Positions 51,162-61,761 are shown, numbered from the stretch's first letter. The stretch is DNA of 64,000 bases from Pantoea eucrina (GCF_002095385.1 NZ_MIPP01000014.1:16291-80290), one strand, 5' to 3'. Numbers and translations: made by a program. The notes: a model not told the origin generated them from the letters alone.

Positions 51162-53057
51162 ACCCCTGCAGCAGCTTAAGCACCTGCTGCGGTTCCTGCT
51201 GCGCCTTTGCCAGCACGGAGTTACCGGCCTGCTGCAGAATTTGCTGACGCGCCATCGCTGACACTTCCTGCGCATAGTCAGCGTCTTCAATACGCGAGCG
51301 GGCTGTTGCGTAATCGGTTGTGCTCTGGCTCTGCAGCCGCTGCGCCGACTCCAGCCGGTTGGCAATCGCACCCAGCTGGCTGCGCCGGCTGTCAATCAGC
51401 GCCAGGGCGCGATCCAGCGTTGCCAGCGGATCGTCCGGGTGCTTCAGGCGGATCTCATCGCCCATCTCTGAAACACGCATCGTCGTCAGATTGGTTGAGG
51501 CATCAGTGGTTGAAGAGATGCCCGCCTGAAAATAGATCTGAATATCACCGGTGCCCTGCAGCGTTTTCAGCATGATACTGCCGCTGCTGTCGTGGGTCAC
51601 AAAGGTCGCTGTTTTATCAATGCCGGTATCCGGCGCGTCCATATAGTAGTTGCCGTCAGCGTCCAGTCGCAGCACGTCGCTGGCGCTCTGGCCTGAGACG
51701 TCGGTATAGCGCAACTCAACGTTTGCCGGGTCCAGCGTGACGTAAGCCGTACCGGTTACGCTGTTTACGCTGCTAAAACTGTTGATAGCGCTGCTGCTGA
51801 CCGCGCTGATAGCCAGCGAGCTGCTGCCGTTCTCGTCAGTATGTGCGGCCACCGCTGCGTTAAAATATTGATAATTACCGCCGCCGTTATCAACTTCCAT
51901 CACGTACTGTGAACCGCTCTGCAGCAGCCGCGCATTACTCACGCTATTTCCGCTGGCATCCGTAAAGCTGAGCGTGGCGCTGCCGGTATTGATCGCCGGC
52001 GTCTGCGTCACAGCGGCTGGCAGGGTAGCAAAATCGGCGCTGCTTTTTGTCGGGGCGCTGGTGACCTGCGCAATAACATTTCCGCTGCTGCCAAAGTCCA
52101 GCGTGGCAGCGTGATAGAGACCGCCTTGCTCAACATAATAGCTGCCGTTATCAACGGTCAGATGCGCGGCGGGCGTAGCGGCAAGCGCAGTGCCATCCGA
52201 TTGCTGAAAATTAACGGCCGGAATAGCACGCGCCGCTATGGTGTTTACGCTGCTGTAGAGCGGGGCGGATGTGGCGCGGCTGATGGCCACCGTTCCGGCG
52301 GCGTTAGCGGTGTCCCAGCGGGCGCTTACCGCCGCCAGATAGTATACCGGCTTGCCGTCAGCGCCGGTGCTCTGCACATACTGCCGGTTATCCGCGCTGC
52401 TGCGCATCAGCTGCGGCGCACCTGACGAAGGCGTATAGGTCACAGTAATAGCCGGATTGGTGAAATTCATATTGGTGGCAAGGCCGGTCACGCGGTTAAC
52501 CGGCGTCACTTTGCCGCTGATGCCACCAATCACCAGATCTTTCAATCCCAGCGCGCCGACGTTAAAGCCCGGCGCGGAAAGGTCCAGCATAATCTTTTCA
52601 CGATCGTTGGCACCAACCTGGAAACCGATTTGTCCGGCGCTGCCGTCGAGCGTTTTGATGCCATTAAACGCAGCCGTGCTGTTCAGACGGTCGATCTCTT
52701 TCAGGTTAAGGTTAATCTCTCCCTGAATGGAGTCGGCGTCACTCTGCGAAAGGGTACCGTTCAGTCCCTGTACCGCCAGCTGCCGGATCCGCTGAACGCG
52801 GTTATTGATCTCATCCAGAGCGCCGGCAGTGGTATTTACCAGCGACAGCCCATCGCCTGCGTTGCGCTGCGCCTGCTGCAAACCGCGCTGCTGACTCTGC
52901 ATCCGGTTGGCTATCGCCTGCCTGCCGCATCATCACTTGCGCTATTGATACGCATCCCGGAAGAGAGATTACGTATCGCTGTTCCCAGCGCTGACTGGCT
53001 TTTGTTTGTGTTCTGCACCGCGTTGAGGGCAGAAAGGTTGGTTTGCAGGAAAATCAT
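51160..53057 (-). pseudogene. fliC: Flagellin, frameshift near the N-terminus
   Basis: Flagellar filament subunit of about 632 residues once one base is restored. From ATG 53057 the D0 start reads [20 protein letters not shown], then [17 protein letters not shown]. The frame then breaks; adding a C (GGC-CAG) at about 52920 continues [20 protein letters not shown] to the stop. C-terminal D0/D1 is typical (IEDADYAQEVSAMARQQILQQAGNSVLAKA). The long central region (about 190-490) has repeated YY/YF-containing beta units (DGKPVYYLAA, NGSYYVEQGG, GNYQYFNAAV, DGNYYMDAPD). A perfect sigma-28 promoter lies upstream. It may be a secondary or phase-type flagellin since no other fli genes flank it. Confidence 0.9.
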
Positions 53058-53089
53058 TTACTGGCTCACCGGTTGTTCTGTTGATAGCG

Positions 53090-53116
53090 TTATCGGCAGA
53101 AAGTGATTTTATTTTA
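53090..53116 (-). promoter_or_regulatory. Sigma-28 (FliA) promoter of fliC
   Basis: Minus strand TAAA, 15 bp, GCCGATAA: the class 3 flagellar consensus. It lies about 33 bp before the flagellin start. Confidence 0.92.
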
Positions 53117-53957
53117 ACCATTATTTGACCTAAGTCGCTGTAGCGCTGCGGTGCTGTGATTTACAGCGGAATCGCGATCTTTTTTTACTGATATTAATCC
53201 TGGTGACCTTTACGCGTTTATCTTATCAGTCAGCGTAATATTCCTTTATTAAAGCTAATCAATCTGCATTTTAATTAATGACAGGATCGCTGCGTAAATT
53301 CTGTTTTCCTGGCCTCCCCATTGACCCTGGCTTGTTCAGCGGAGAGAATGCCGTTTAAAGTTTTGAAACAGATCGCATTTTAAGGGCCTGAAGCCCATTG
53401 CAGTATGGCTGCGATAGCCATACTGGATTAACGCCTCCTGCTTCTCACGCGGCGCAACAGACGCAGCGGAATAATAAAAGAGCAGGGCGCACAGCACATA
53501 TCATTAATGTTGCCACACGTTACGTTAAGGCCGCTGAAAAGTCGGTAAAACGATTTGCGCGACGTCGCGCCGCAGAGTGCGGCAGGTCAGTCGCTGATAA
53601 CTTATTGATAAAGAATGATGTCCAGCTGAAGCTAACGCTAAAGCCGCCACTCTTTGTCCGCCATCCAGCCGGATTGCAGGGTGAATCGCAGGCAGCTGCG
53701 CGTCGTCAGCGGTATGCATCTACAAACGAATAATAAATAGTTCTGGCGTGCAGCGCTGGCGAAATTCTTATTATTACATTGAGTATTCATTTATTTAATT
53801 AGCGGAATTCCTTACTGAGGAAACTCCGAAAAAAATCCGGAATACAGTTAAGCCGGACGCAGGAATATGCCATCAGGCACGCGCGTTATCTGAACGGCAA
53901 TGTTTAACGCCGCTGCGTTCGCCTTATTAATACTGACAAAACGAGTTCTGAGGTCTC
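53117..53957. other. 841-bp intergenic region
   Basis: AT-rich, with several short inverted repeats such as GGAATTCC-TTACTGA-GGAAACTCC near 53802. A 111-codon open frame at 53398-53733 has no ribosome-binding site and a non-protein-like composition. TAAAGTTT (53356-53363), 11 bp, GCATTTTA is a partial sigma-28 motif reading toward the glycosyltransferases. No other gene seen. Confidence 0.5.
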
Positions 53958-54938
53958 ATGCAAAATCCCGTAAACGACGTGTTACTGAGCGTCATTGTGC
54001 CGGTGTATAACGCGGCTGCTTATCTGGAAAGAAGCATTAATAGTCTGCTGCAGCAGACGGAAATGCGCTTTGAAGCGATTTTTATCAATGATGGCTCAAC
54101 GGATACGTCGCAGGCCATTCTTGAGCGGTTTGCGCACCATCCGCAGTTTCACATCATTGAACAGTCCAATATGGGCGTCTCTGCGGCACGTAATCAGGGG
54201 CTGCGCAGCGCACGCGGTAAATTTATCTGTTTTTTAGACGCTGATGATTTTTTGCCGCACGACGCCTTTGCCACCTGGGCTGGGCTGATGCAGGAAAATA
54301 TCGGCATGTGTATCGGCGAGTCGCAGCATTTTACGCCTGCCGGTGAGCCGCTGGATCAGCCTGCCAACCGTGACGCATCGCGGCAGATGAGCGCGGCGGC
54401 AGCGGTCAACGACGTGCTCTATTTCCATCCCCGTCACGGCATCTGCGACAAGGTATTTCGCGCGGACGTTATCCGGCAGCATCAGCTGCGCTTTAACGAG
54501 GAGATCTTCAACTTCGAAGATCTGCTGTTTGTGATGAACTACCTCTATCTGCTGCAGAACCTGCAGGTAATCGTCACCGAACGCGTGGTCTACCACTACG
54601 TAAAGTCGGACAACTCCGCCACCCGTTCGGCGCTGCGGGAAAAACACTTCTCCTTTGCGCGTTCGTTTGGCCGGATGAAGGCGTTTATGACCCGGCAGCA
54701 CCATCGCTACTACTACCATCTCGTGCTCAAGGTCACCTCTTCCTATATCAGCAAAGGGCTCAACAGCCGTGAATTCAGCGGTGCCTTTATTGAAGATTAT
54801 ATCGCGCTGTATCGCCGCAGTTTCCGCGCTTATCTCTCGTCCGGCCCGATGCTGAATCCCTGGAGCCTCTATTTCACCCTCTTTTTTGTCAGCCCGCGCG
54901 GCGTTTCACAGCTGCGCCGCCTGGCGCGTAAAGCGTAA
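53958..54938 (+). CDS. Family 2 glycosyltransferase
   Basis: 326 residues, GT-A fold. LSVIVPVYNAAAYLERSINSLLQQT (nucleotide-binding start), FINDGSTDTS, GVSAARNQGL and the metal-binding FLDADDFLPHD are all visible. The C-terminal 100 residues are basic. It transfers a sugar from an activated donor, probably to a lipid-linked or protein acceptor. Followed 11 bases later by a flippase and a second GT2, so the three form an operon next to flagellin. Confidence 0.92.
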   Translation: MQNPVNDVLLSVIVPVYNAAAYLERSINSLLQQTEMRFEAIFINDGSTDTSQAILERFAHHPQFHIIEQSNMGVSAARNQGLRSARGKFICFLDADDFLPHDAFATWAGLMQENIGMCIGESQHFTPAGEPLDQPANRDASRQMSAAAAVNDVLYFHPRHGICDKVFRADVIRQHQLRFNEEIFNFEDLLFVMNYLYLLQNLQVIVTERVVYHYVKSDNSATRSALREKHFSFARSFGRMKAFMTRQHHRYYYHLVLKVTSSYISKGLNSREFSGAFIEDYIALYRRSFRAYLSSGPMLNPWSLYFTLFFVSPRGVSQLRRLARKA

Positions 54939-54949
54939 GGGGAACCGGA

Positions 54950-56257
54950 ATGAAAGAGAAACTCAGAAACTCAATGTGGATGATCGCTGAAAAGCTGATC
55001 GCCGTGTTTGGCCTGATTTTTGTGACCTCTTACGTCGCCAAATATGTCGGCCCGACCACCTTCGGCATTATCTCACTCTCAATGCTGATTTTTCAGTTTT
55101 TGCAGAGCATCGCGGTAATGGGCAGCGATGTCATATTGCTGAAGCGCATTGCGCAGAATCACCGTTCGGGTATTCGTCTGATGATGGCTGCCGGCCTGCT
55201 GGTGCTGGGCGTCTACAGCGTCCTGGCAATCAGCGGCATGCTGATCATGAAAGCGGAGTGGAGCCCGGATGCGGTGGTCTTTATCTGTGCCGCTGCGCTG
55301 GCCTGCCTTTTCTCGGCGCTCGATCTGGTTAACATCTACAACGAGGCGATGCTCAATGCCCGTCTCAATGTGATCGCTAACGTTATCGGGCTGGCGATCA
55401 GCCTCTCGGTGCGATTCCTTATCTCCTGGCTGGAGCTGGATCCGCACTACCTGGCGATCCCGATTGTGCTCGCCACCTTTATTCCGTTTGTCATTAAGCT
55501 CGCGCTCTTTACGCGCCAGCACCGCCATGAACCGCTGCCGGCACTGCGTCAGCTGAAGCAATATTCGCGCTATATGGTGGCATCAGGCATGTCGCTGGTG
55601 ATCTCGGCCATTGCGGTCGGCATCTATACGCGCGTCAACCAGGTAAGCGTCTCTTACTTCCTCGGCGTAAAAGAGGCGGGCATTTTCTCTGTGGCGCTGA
55701 CGCTCTCCACGGCGTGGGTATTTTTACCGGCCGCGCTGCTGGCGTCGTTTTATCCCGCTTTCTTTGCCGAGCGCAACCGCGAGCGGGCGATCGTTAAAGC
55801 GCAGCAGCTGCATCTGCTGGTGATTGGCGTCTCCGCGCTGGTGATTGTGGCGATCTGGCTGCTGGCAGGCTGGTTTATTGGCCATTTTTATGGTGCTGCC
55901 TATCTGGATGCGGTAGCCCCGACGCTGTTGCTGAGCGTGGGCGCGATGTGCGGTGTGCTGAGCAGCGTGATGGACCGCTTCATTGTGAAATATAACGGCT
56001 ACCGCTTCCTGATCAAAAAGACCTTCGCGGTGCTGGTTATCTGCCTGATCTCTTCACTGCTGCTGGTGCCGCATTACGGCCTGACCGGTGCCGCACTGAG
56101 CGTGGTGATCACCGAATTCGTCTCCTTCTCCCTGCTTAATTATTTTTTCACCGCGCAACCCGTGGCGCGGATCCACCAGGTTTTTTTCAACCCCAGAAAG
56201 CTATGGCAGTTATTTAGCAATTACAAAACCTCAGACAGCAAAGAGAGTTTATCATGA
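54950..56257 (+). CDS. Polysaccharide flippase (Wzx-type, MOP superfamily)
   Basis: 435 residues with 12 or more hydrophobic helices. Start MKEKLRNSMWMIAEKLIAVFGLIFVTSYVAKYVGPTTFG is the Wzx/O-antigen transporter signature. It should move lipid-linked sugar units across the inner membrane. Overlaps the next GT2 gene by 4 bp (ATGA). Confidence 0.9.
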   Translation: MKEKLRNSMWMIAEKLIAVFGLIFVTSYVAKYVGPTTFGIISLSMLIFQFLQSIAVMGSDVILLKRIAQNHRSGIRLMMAAGLLVLGVYSVLAISGMLIMKAEWSPDAVVFICAAALACLFSALDLVNIYNEAMLNARLNVIANVIGLAISLSVRFLISWLELDPHYLAIPIVLATFIPFVIKLALFTRQHRHEPLPALRQLKQYSRYMVASGMSLVISAIAVGIYTRVNQVSVSYFLGVKEAGIFSVALTLSTAWVFLPAALLASFYPAFFAERNRERAIVKAQQLHLLVIGVSALVIVAIWLLAGWFIGHFYGAAYLDAVAPTLLLSVGAMCGVLSSVMDRFIVKYNGYRFLIKKTFAVLVICLISSLLLVPHYGLTGAALSVVITEFVSFSLLNYFFTAQPVARIHQVFFNPRKLWQLFSNYKTSDSKESLS

Positions 56258-57249
56258 ATGACAATCCGCTCTTCAGTATCATCATTCCCGTTTATAACTC
56301 ACAAAATACCATCCGGCGCACGCTGCTGAGCGTTTTGAACCAGACGTTCAGCAGTTATGAAGTGGTGGTGGTTAACGACGGCAGCCGCGATAACAGCGCG
56401 CAGATTCTGTCTGAGTTTGCCTGTTATCCGCAGATAACCGTGCTGGAGCAGATCAACGCTGGCGTCAGCGCTGCGCGCAATACCGGGCTGTTAAAGGCGC
56501 GTGGCGACTACGTGCTCTTCCTGGACGCCGACGACTGGGTCGATGACAATTTCCTGATGAGTTTTAAGCAGAATCTCAACGCCTGGCCGGCTGAAACCGT
56601 AGACCTGATGGTTGGCCACCTGAATGACGATCGCATTGGCAAGGTTTCGCAGGCGGGCTTTTTCAGCCAGCACGATATCCCTTATGTGCTGGGCGAGCTG
56701 GAGATCAGCGACAACATCGGCTATCTGCATAATAAATGCTACCGCCGGGAAATTATTGAATCCCTGAACCTGCGTTTTCTTGAGGGGATCTCAATGAGTG
56801 AAGATCTGCTGTTTAACCTGAAATATTTTAGCTGCATCAGCAACTTCCTGATTACGCCTAACGCGGCCTATCACTATGAAGATACCAGCGGCTCGCTCTC
56901 CAAGCAGAAGGTACAGTACAGTGAATTAAAGGTGCGTAAGCAGTCGCTGACCGCGCTGTATGACACCATCGTCGATAAATATCAGGCCAGCGAGCTAGAT
57001 CACTTCCTGAAAGGGATCTCAAAGCGCGTGCTGGCGCTGGATATGCAGATTGTCACTGCGATGTATCACGCGTCCTTTTCACCGGCAGATATCGCAACAG
57101 AAATAGAACAGATAAAGCGCGGAAAATACTCGAAAGGTATTTTCACGCTGCTGAATAAAAATGAAAAACTGAAGTACATGATTATGAATCTGAACTCACT
57201 CACAGCGTACTATTTCCTCTATGCGTTATACAGAATGCGCGCATTCTGA
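56254..57249 (+). CDS. Family 2 glycosyltransferase
   Basis: 331 residues: FSIIIPVYNSQNTIRRTLLSVLNQT, VVNDGSRDNS, GVSAARNTGL and FLDADDWVDD. Similar to the first GT2 of the operon throughout the catalytic domain, so a likely paralogue. No polymerase or further sugar genes follow, so the product may be a short glycan. Confidence 0.92.
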   Translation: MNDNPLFSIIIPVYNSQNTIRRTLLSVLNQTFSSYEVVVVNDGSRDNSAQILSEFACYPQITVLEQINAGVSAARNTGLLKARGDYVLFLDADDWVDDNFLMSFKQNLNAWPAETVDLMVGHLNDDRIGKVSQAGFFSQHDIPYVLGELEISDNIGYLHNKCYRREIIESLNLRFLEGISMSEDLLFNLKYFSCISNFLITPNAAYHYEDTSGSLSKQKVQYSELKVRKQSLTALYDTIVDKYQASELDHFLKGISKRVLALDMQIVTAMYHASFSPADIATEIEQIKRGKYSKGIFTLLNKNEKLKYMIMNLNSLTAYYFLYALYRMRAF

Positions 57250-57600
57250 TCCCTGACCCTCCCGGCGTTGCCCTCCGATCTCTGTCTCTGGCAGAAGAGG
57301 GCAGCAGCCGGGAGAGACCGCTGCTTTTACTCACCCGTTACTACCTTCACTTGCACAATTTTTGTGACTCAGGTCAAATAACGTTAGGCAATCGATTGCG
57401 CGCCGGTTTTGTGCATTTTTAAAGCATAAATTTACCAGCCTGCGCATTTTTGCTGCTTTTGTGACGCGTATCTTGCGTTGTGACCCCCGCACGGTGACAA
57501 AAACGTATAGCATGAGCGCGATTAAACGGCAGCCCGCAGCGGCTGACCGTGAACAGAGAGCCGGAAACCGGCTGCAATGATGATGATTCTGGAGAGAGTG
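57250..57600 (+). promoter_or_regulatory. sdaC upstream region with a candidate CRP site
   Basis: 351 bases without a gene. TGTGA-CTCAGG-TCAAA (57363-57378) is a fair CRP-like half-site pair; two more TGTGA words occur near 57459 and 57480. An imperfect GC-rich hairpin at 57260-57320 may end the glycosyltransferase operon. The serine transporter gene of E. coli is CRP-dependent, which fits. Confidence 0.4.
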
Positions 57601-58887
57601 ATGAACAACTCACAAACCAGCACGCTGGCAACCGCCAGAGCGGCCAGGGGCTGGAGCAAGAGTGACACGGTGTGGATGCTGGGTCTGTATGGTACGGCGA
57701 TTGGTGCCGGAGTGCTGTTTCTGCCGATTAACGCCGGCGCGGGCGGGCTGCTGCCGCTGCTGATCATGGCCCTGCTGGCGTTCCCGATGACCTTCTATGC
57801 GCACCGCGCGCTGACCCGTTTCGTCCTCTCGGGTAAAAATCCGGGCGAAGATATCACTGACGTGGTGGAAGAGCACTTTGGCAGCGGGGCGGGCAAAATC
57901 ATCACGCTGCTCTACTTTTTTGCTATCTATCCCATTCTGCTGATGTACAGCGTGGCCATCACCAATACCGTAGACAGTTTTATTGTGCATCAGCTTGGCC
58001 TGGTGTCGCCGCCGCGCGCGCTGCTGTCGCTGCTGCTGATTAGCGGCATGATGATTATCGTGCGCTTCGGCGAGCAGATGATCGTGAAGGCGATGAGTAT
58101 TCTGGTCTTTCCGTTTGTTGCCGTCCTGATGCTGCTGGCCGCCTGGCTGGTTCCGCACTGGCACGGCGCCGCGCTGCAGACGCTGTCGTTTAGCGAGGCA
58201 ACGGGCAGCGGCAATCTGTGGATGACGCTGTGGCTGGCCATTCCGGTGATGGTTTTTTCATTTAACCATTCGCCGATTATCTCGTCTTTTGCCGTCGCAA
58301 AACGCGACGAATATGGCGCCGGTGCGGAAAAACGCTGCTCGCGCATACTGGCCAGCGCGCATCTGATGATGGTGGTCACGGTGATGTTTTTTGTGTTCAG
58401 CTGCGTGCTGAGCCTGTCGCCAGCCGACCTGCAGGCGGCCAAAGCGCAGAACATTACCATTCTTTCTTATCTGGCTAACCATTTTCAGGTGCCGATGATC
58501 GCCTGGCTGGGTCCGATTGTCGCGATGGTGGCGATCACGAAATCGTTCCTGGGTCACTACCTGGGGGCGCGCGAAGGCTTTAACGGCATCGTCACCAAAT
58601 CGCTGCGCAGCCGGGGTAAAGCGATCGCGCCGCAGAAGCTGAACCGGCTGACCACGCTGTTTATGCTGCTGACCACCTGGCTGGTGGCCACGCTGAACCC
58701 CAGTATTCTTGGCATGATTGAAACGCTGGGCGGGCCGGTTATCGCGGCAATCCTGTTTTTGATGCCGATGTATGCGATTCAGAAAGTGCCGGCAATGCGC
58801 CAGTACAGCGGGAAAATCAGCAACCTCTTTGTGGTGATTATCGGAGTGCTGGCGATCTCTTCTGTCGCCTGGTCGCTGTTCAACTGA
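57601..58887 (+). CDS. sdaC: Serine/H+ symporter SdaC
   Basis: 428 residues (E. coli: 429) with about 11 transmembrane helices, HAAAP family. Very conserved: TVWMLGLYGTAIGAGVLFLPINAG, FVLSGKNPGEDITDVVEEHFG, VMVFSFNHSPIISSFAVAKR and LGHYLGAREGFNG. Imports serine by proton symport. Start 57601 follows GGAGAGAGTG. The serine deaminase gene sdaB, next to it in E. coli, is not here; an MCP gene follows convergently. Confidence 0.94.
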   Translation: MNNSQTSTLATARAARGWSKSDTVWMLGLYGTAIGAGVLFLPINAGAGGLLPLLIMALLAFPMTFYAHRALTRFVLSGKNPGEDITDVVEEHFGSGAGKIITLLYFFAIYPILLMYSVAITNTVDSFIVHQLGLVSPPRALLSLLLISGMMIIVRFGEQMIVKAMSILVFPFVAVLMLLAAWLVPHWHGAALQTLSFSEATGSGNLWMTLWLAIPVMVFSFNHSPIISSFAVAKRDEYGAGAEKRCSRILASAHLMMVVTVMFFVFSCVLSLSPADLQAAKAQNITILSYLANHFQVPMIAWLGPIVAMVAITKSFLGHYLGAREGFNGIVTKSLRSRGKAIAPQKLNRLTTLFMLLTTWLVATLNPSILGMIETLGGPVIAAILFLMPMYAIQKVPAMRQYSGKISNLFVVIIGVLAISSVAWSLFN

Positions 58888-58928
58888 CCGCAGCCGGGTC
58901 GCCGTCACCGGCGGCCCGGCCGTGGGCA

Positions 58929-60485
58929 TTACGCCAGCGCGGTTTTAAACACGCTCATCGACTGCGCCAGCCGATCGGCCTGCTCCTGCAGCGCCTGCGA
59001 GGCGGCAGATGCTTCCTGCACCAGCGAGGCATTCTGCTGCGTCACCGCTTCCATCTGCGTAATAGCCTGATTAATCTCACCAATGCCGCTGCTCTGTTCG
59101 CTGCTGGCAATGGTAATTTCGCTCATAATCTCAGCCACGCTCTGCACGCTGCTGACGACTTCACTTATGGTAGATCCGGCGTGCGTCACCAGGCGGCTGC
59201 CTTCATCAACTTTGGTCACGGAATCTTCAATCAGGACTTTAATCTCTTTAGCGGCAGAGGCGGAGCGCTGGGCCAGGTTACGCACTTCCGATGCCACCAC
59301 GGCAAAGCCGCGTCCCTGTTCGCCGGCACGCGCTGCCTCAACGGCGGCGTTAAGCGACAGAATATTGGTCTGGAAAGCGATAGAGTCGATGACGCTGATA
59401 ATATCGACAATCTTCTTCGAGGAGTAAGTAATCGCCTCCATTTTATCAATAACCTGCTCCATCACCACGCCACCCTCTTTAGCCACCTCAGAGGTTTTTG
59501 AGACCAGCGAGTTTGCTTCGCGCGCGTTATCGGCGTTGTGCTTCACAGTCGCGGTCATCTGCTCCATCGCGGAAGCGGTCTCTTCCAGCGAGCTCGCCTG
59601 CTGCTCGGTGCGCGAAGAGAGATCGATATTGCCGCTGGAGATCTGATTAGAGGCGACGGCGATGGTATCGGAGCCGGCGCGCACGTTAGAGACGATGGTC
59701 ATCAGATTGTCGTTCATGGTCTGCAGCGCCTGCATCAGCACGCCGGTTTCATCTTTACTGCGTACCGTTATGCGCGAGCTGAGATCGCCGGCGGCCACTT
59801 TGCTGGCGACGGCGACGGCTTCATTAAGCGGACGCACGATAGAGCGGGTCAGCAGCAGGCCCAGCAGCGCGGCGGCGGCGATGGCGATAGCCGTGAAAAT
59901 CACCGAAACCTGAATCGCCGTGGTGCCATCTTTGATAATGCCTACTCCCTCCTGATGCAGCTGGCTGGCCTGAGAGTCGGCAAAAGCGGCCGCGCTGAGC
60001 AAAAAGGTGTTTTGCGTCTGGGTGATCTTCTTCAGCACGTAGTTGCTGGCTTCATCTGTCTTGCCGTCCCGCACCAGCGCCAGCACATCATTTTTTTGCT
60101 GTTCAAACAGTTTGCTGGCGGCAAGTAATCCGGCAATTTTCTTTTTACCTACCGGCGTAACCTGAATGGCCTCAATTTTTTTCATCGCGCTGTTGGTCTG
60201 CGCCGTCGCATCCGCAAGCTGAGCAAAGCGTTTAACGTTATTTTCCGGTCGGGTGGTATCAATCACGATACCGCGCAGATATTTTATCTGGTCATTCACG
60301 CCATCGCGCACGTCGAAGCCGAGGCGAACCTTAACAAAACGATCTTCTACAATGGAGGTAATGCCGGTTTTAATATTGCTGATTTTCAGCCACGACGTAA
60401 CGCCCACCACCATTAACAGGGCCACGACCAGGCCAAAGGCGATGCCCAGGCGTACCCCGACTTTCATATTCTTGATGCTCAACAT
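58929..60485 (-). CDS. Methyl-accepting chemotaxis protein
   Basis: 518 residues: TM1 (about 11-31, [20 protein letters not shown]), a periplasmic four-helix-bundle sensor domain, TM2 (about 190-212), HAMP, then the signalling domain with hairpin tip [23 protein letters not shown]. It ends SVFKTALA and lacks the NWETF-type pentapeptide that tethers CheR and CheB, so it is a low-abundance type that relies on other receptors for adaptation. A sigma-28 promoter lies upstream. Ligand unknown. Confidence 0.95.
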   Translation of the reverse strand: MLSIKNMKVGVRLGIAFGLVVALLMVVGVTSWLKISNIKTGITSIVEDRFVKVRLGFDVRDGVNDQIKYLRGIVIDTTRPENNVKRFAQLADATAQTNSAMKKIEAIQVTPVGKKKIAGLLAASKLFEQQKNDVLALVRDGKTDEASNYVLKKITQTQNTFLLSAAAFADSQASQLHQEGVGIIKDGTTAIQVSVIFTAIAIAAAALLGLLLTRSIVRPLNEAVAVASKVAAGDLSSRITVRSKDETGVLMQALQTMNDNLMTIVSNVRAGSDTIAVASNQISSGNIDLSSRTEQQASSLEETASAMEQMTATVKHNADNAREANSLVSKTSEVAKEGGVVMEQVIDKMEAITYSSKKIVDIISVIDSIAFQTNILSLNAAVEAARAGEQGRGFAVVASEVRNLAQRSASAAKEIKVLIEDSVTKVDEGSRLVTHAGSTISEVVSSVQSVAEIMSEITIASSEQSSGIGEINQAITQMEAVTQQNASLVQEASAASQALQEQADRLAQSMSVFKTALA

Positions 60486-60628
60486 TGGTTCTCCCTGTTT
60501 GCCAGAAATCAGACAGTAATAGGATGCGTCAGCAAATGATTAATTTGCTGCGAAAGACTGTTTTTAAAAGAAAAATGGAAATCTGTCTGCGCAGGTTATC
60601 CCTGAAAACGCCAGCGCAGGCGCAACAG

Positions 60629-60655
60629 TTATCGGTAACTAATATATTTACTTTA
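60629..60655 (-). promoter_or_regulatory. Sigma-28-like promoter of the MCP gene
   Basis: Minus strand TAAA, 15 bp, ACCGATAA: one mismatch from the FliA -10 consensus GCCGATAA. It lies about 145 bp before the start; the rest of the 310-base gap up to cheV holds only the cheV terminator. Confidence 0.75.
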
Positions 60656-60745
60656 ATTTTTGCGCGCGGCAGCGAAGATCGGTTAGCAGTACTAAATGAT
60701 GGTAAATAAGCGGTACTGTTTCAGGGCGGAAGGAATAGCCGCAAT

Positions 60746-60770
60746 AAAAAAGGCGCGATAGTCGCGCCTT
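60746..60770 (-). terminator. cheV terminator
   Basis: AAGGCGCGA-CTA-TCGCGCCTT then TTTTT on the minus strand, 26 bases after the cheV stop. Confidence 0.9.
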
Positions 60771-60795
60771 AAAGGGAAGGGGGAACAGGACGGAT

Positions 60796-61761
60796 TTAGC
60801 GCTGTTTTTCCAGCACGCTGAAAATGGCACTGGAGAGCTCATTGATCTCGAATTTTGCCACATAACCATCGGCGCCCACTTTACGCACGTGATCTTCATT
60901 GGCGCTGCCGGAAAGCGAAGAGTGGATGACGACCGGTATATGGCGCAGTGTGTCATCACGCTTGATATTACGCGTCAGCGTGAAGCCATCCATCTCCGGC
61001 ATCTCCAGATCGGTCAGAACCAGGGCGATTTTATCGTGAATCGATTCGCCGCTGGCCTGCGCTTCTTTCTTCATTTCGTTGATTTTTATCCACGCTTCCA
61101 GGCCGGTATTGTGCATCAGGGCCGGAATACCCATGCTTTTCAGTCCCTGTTCGAGCAGCTGGCGGGCCACTTTAGAATCTTCCGCCACGATAGCGACTGC
61201 GCCCGGCTTCAGGTTAAAGTTTTTCGCGGTCTTAGCGTCAGGCTCAACGCCGCGCACCGAAGGAATAATGTCATAGAGGATCTGCTCTACGTCGAGTACC
61301 AGCGCCAGATTGTTGCTTTCGCCATCGCTGTCAAGACAGGCGATACTGGTGATATTGCGGCTGCTGATCCCCGCTTCTGCGGTATGCACCTGACTCCAGT
61401 CGAGACGCACAATATTCTCTACCGACTCCACCGCGAACGCCTGGGTACTGCGCGCATATTCGGTAACCAGCAGCAGATTCAGACCGGTTTCCGGCTTGCA
61501 GCCGGTTACGGCCGGCAGATCGATAACCGGAATAAACTGCCCCCGGATACTGGCCATACCCAGCAGCGGCGAGTTCATACCGGCCGCGCGCGTAATCGCC
61601 GGCATCGGCACAATTTCGCGCAGCTTGAACACGTTGATGCCATACAGCTCAGATTTGCCTTTCAGCCGATCGGAACCCAGCCGAAACAGCAGCAGTTCAA
61701 ATTTGTTGGACAGCGCCAGGTTTGCGCGTTCGTCGATCTCTTTCTGAAAATTATCCATCAT
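60796..61761 (-). CDS. cheV: Chemotaxis coupling protein CheV
   Basis: 321 residues. The CheW-like domain (about 15-165: ELYGINVFKLREIVPMPAITRA, IRGQFIPVIDLPAVTG) is fused to a response-regulator receiver (about 185-318). The phosphorylatable Asp is in LVLTDLEMPEMDG, conserved Ser/Lys in HSSLSG and YVAKFE. CheV links receptors to CheA and adjusts their sensitivity. A -10-like sigma-28 element lies upstream. The MCP is encoded next on the same strand, but a terminator and separate promoter split them. Confidence 0.95.
   Translation of the reverse strand: MMDNFQKEIDERANLALSNKFELLLFRLGSDRLKGKSELYGINVFKLREIVPMPAITRAAGMNSPLLGMASIRGQFIPVIDLPAVTGCKPETGLNLLLVTEYARSTQAFAVESVENIVRLDWSQVHTAEAGISSRNITSIACLDSDGESNNLALVLDVEQILYDIIPSVRGVEPDAKTAKNFNLKPGAVAIVAEDSKVARQLLEQGLKSMGIPALMHNTGLEAWIKINEMKKEAQASGESIHDKIALVLTDLEMPEMDGFTLTRNIKRDDTLRHIPVVIHSSLSGSANEDHVRKVGADGYVAKFEINELSSAIFSVLEKQR

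Noticed and set aside
53398..53733. 111-codon open frame in the fliC-glycosyltransferase gap
   Set aside because: No ribosome-binding site, low-complexity basic composition and no recognisable domain; described as intergenic instead.
58258..58929. 223-codon open frame antisense to sdaC
   Set aside because: His/Gln/Arg-rich shadow of a conserved transporter.
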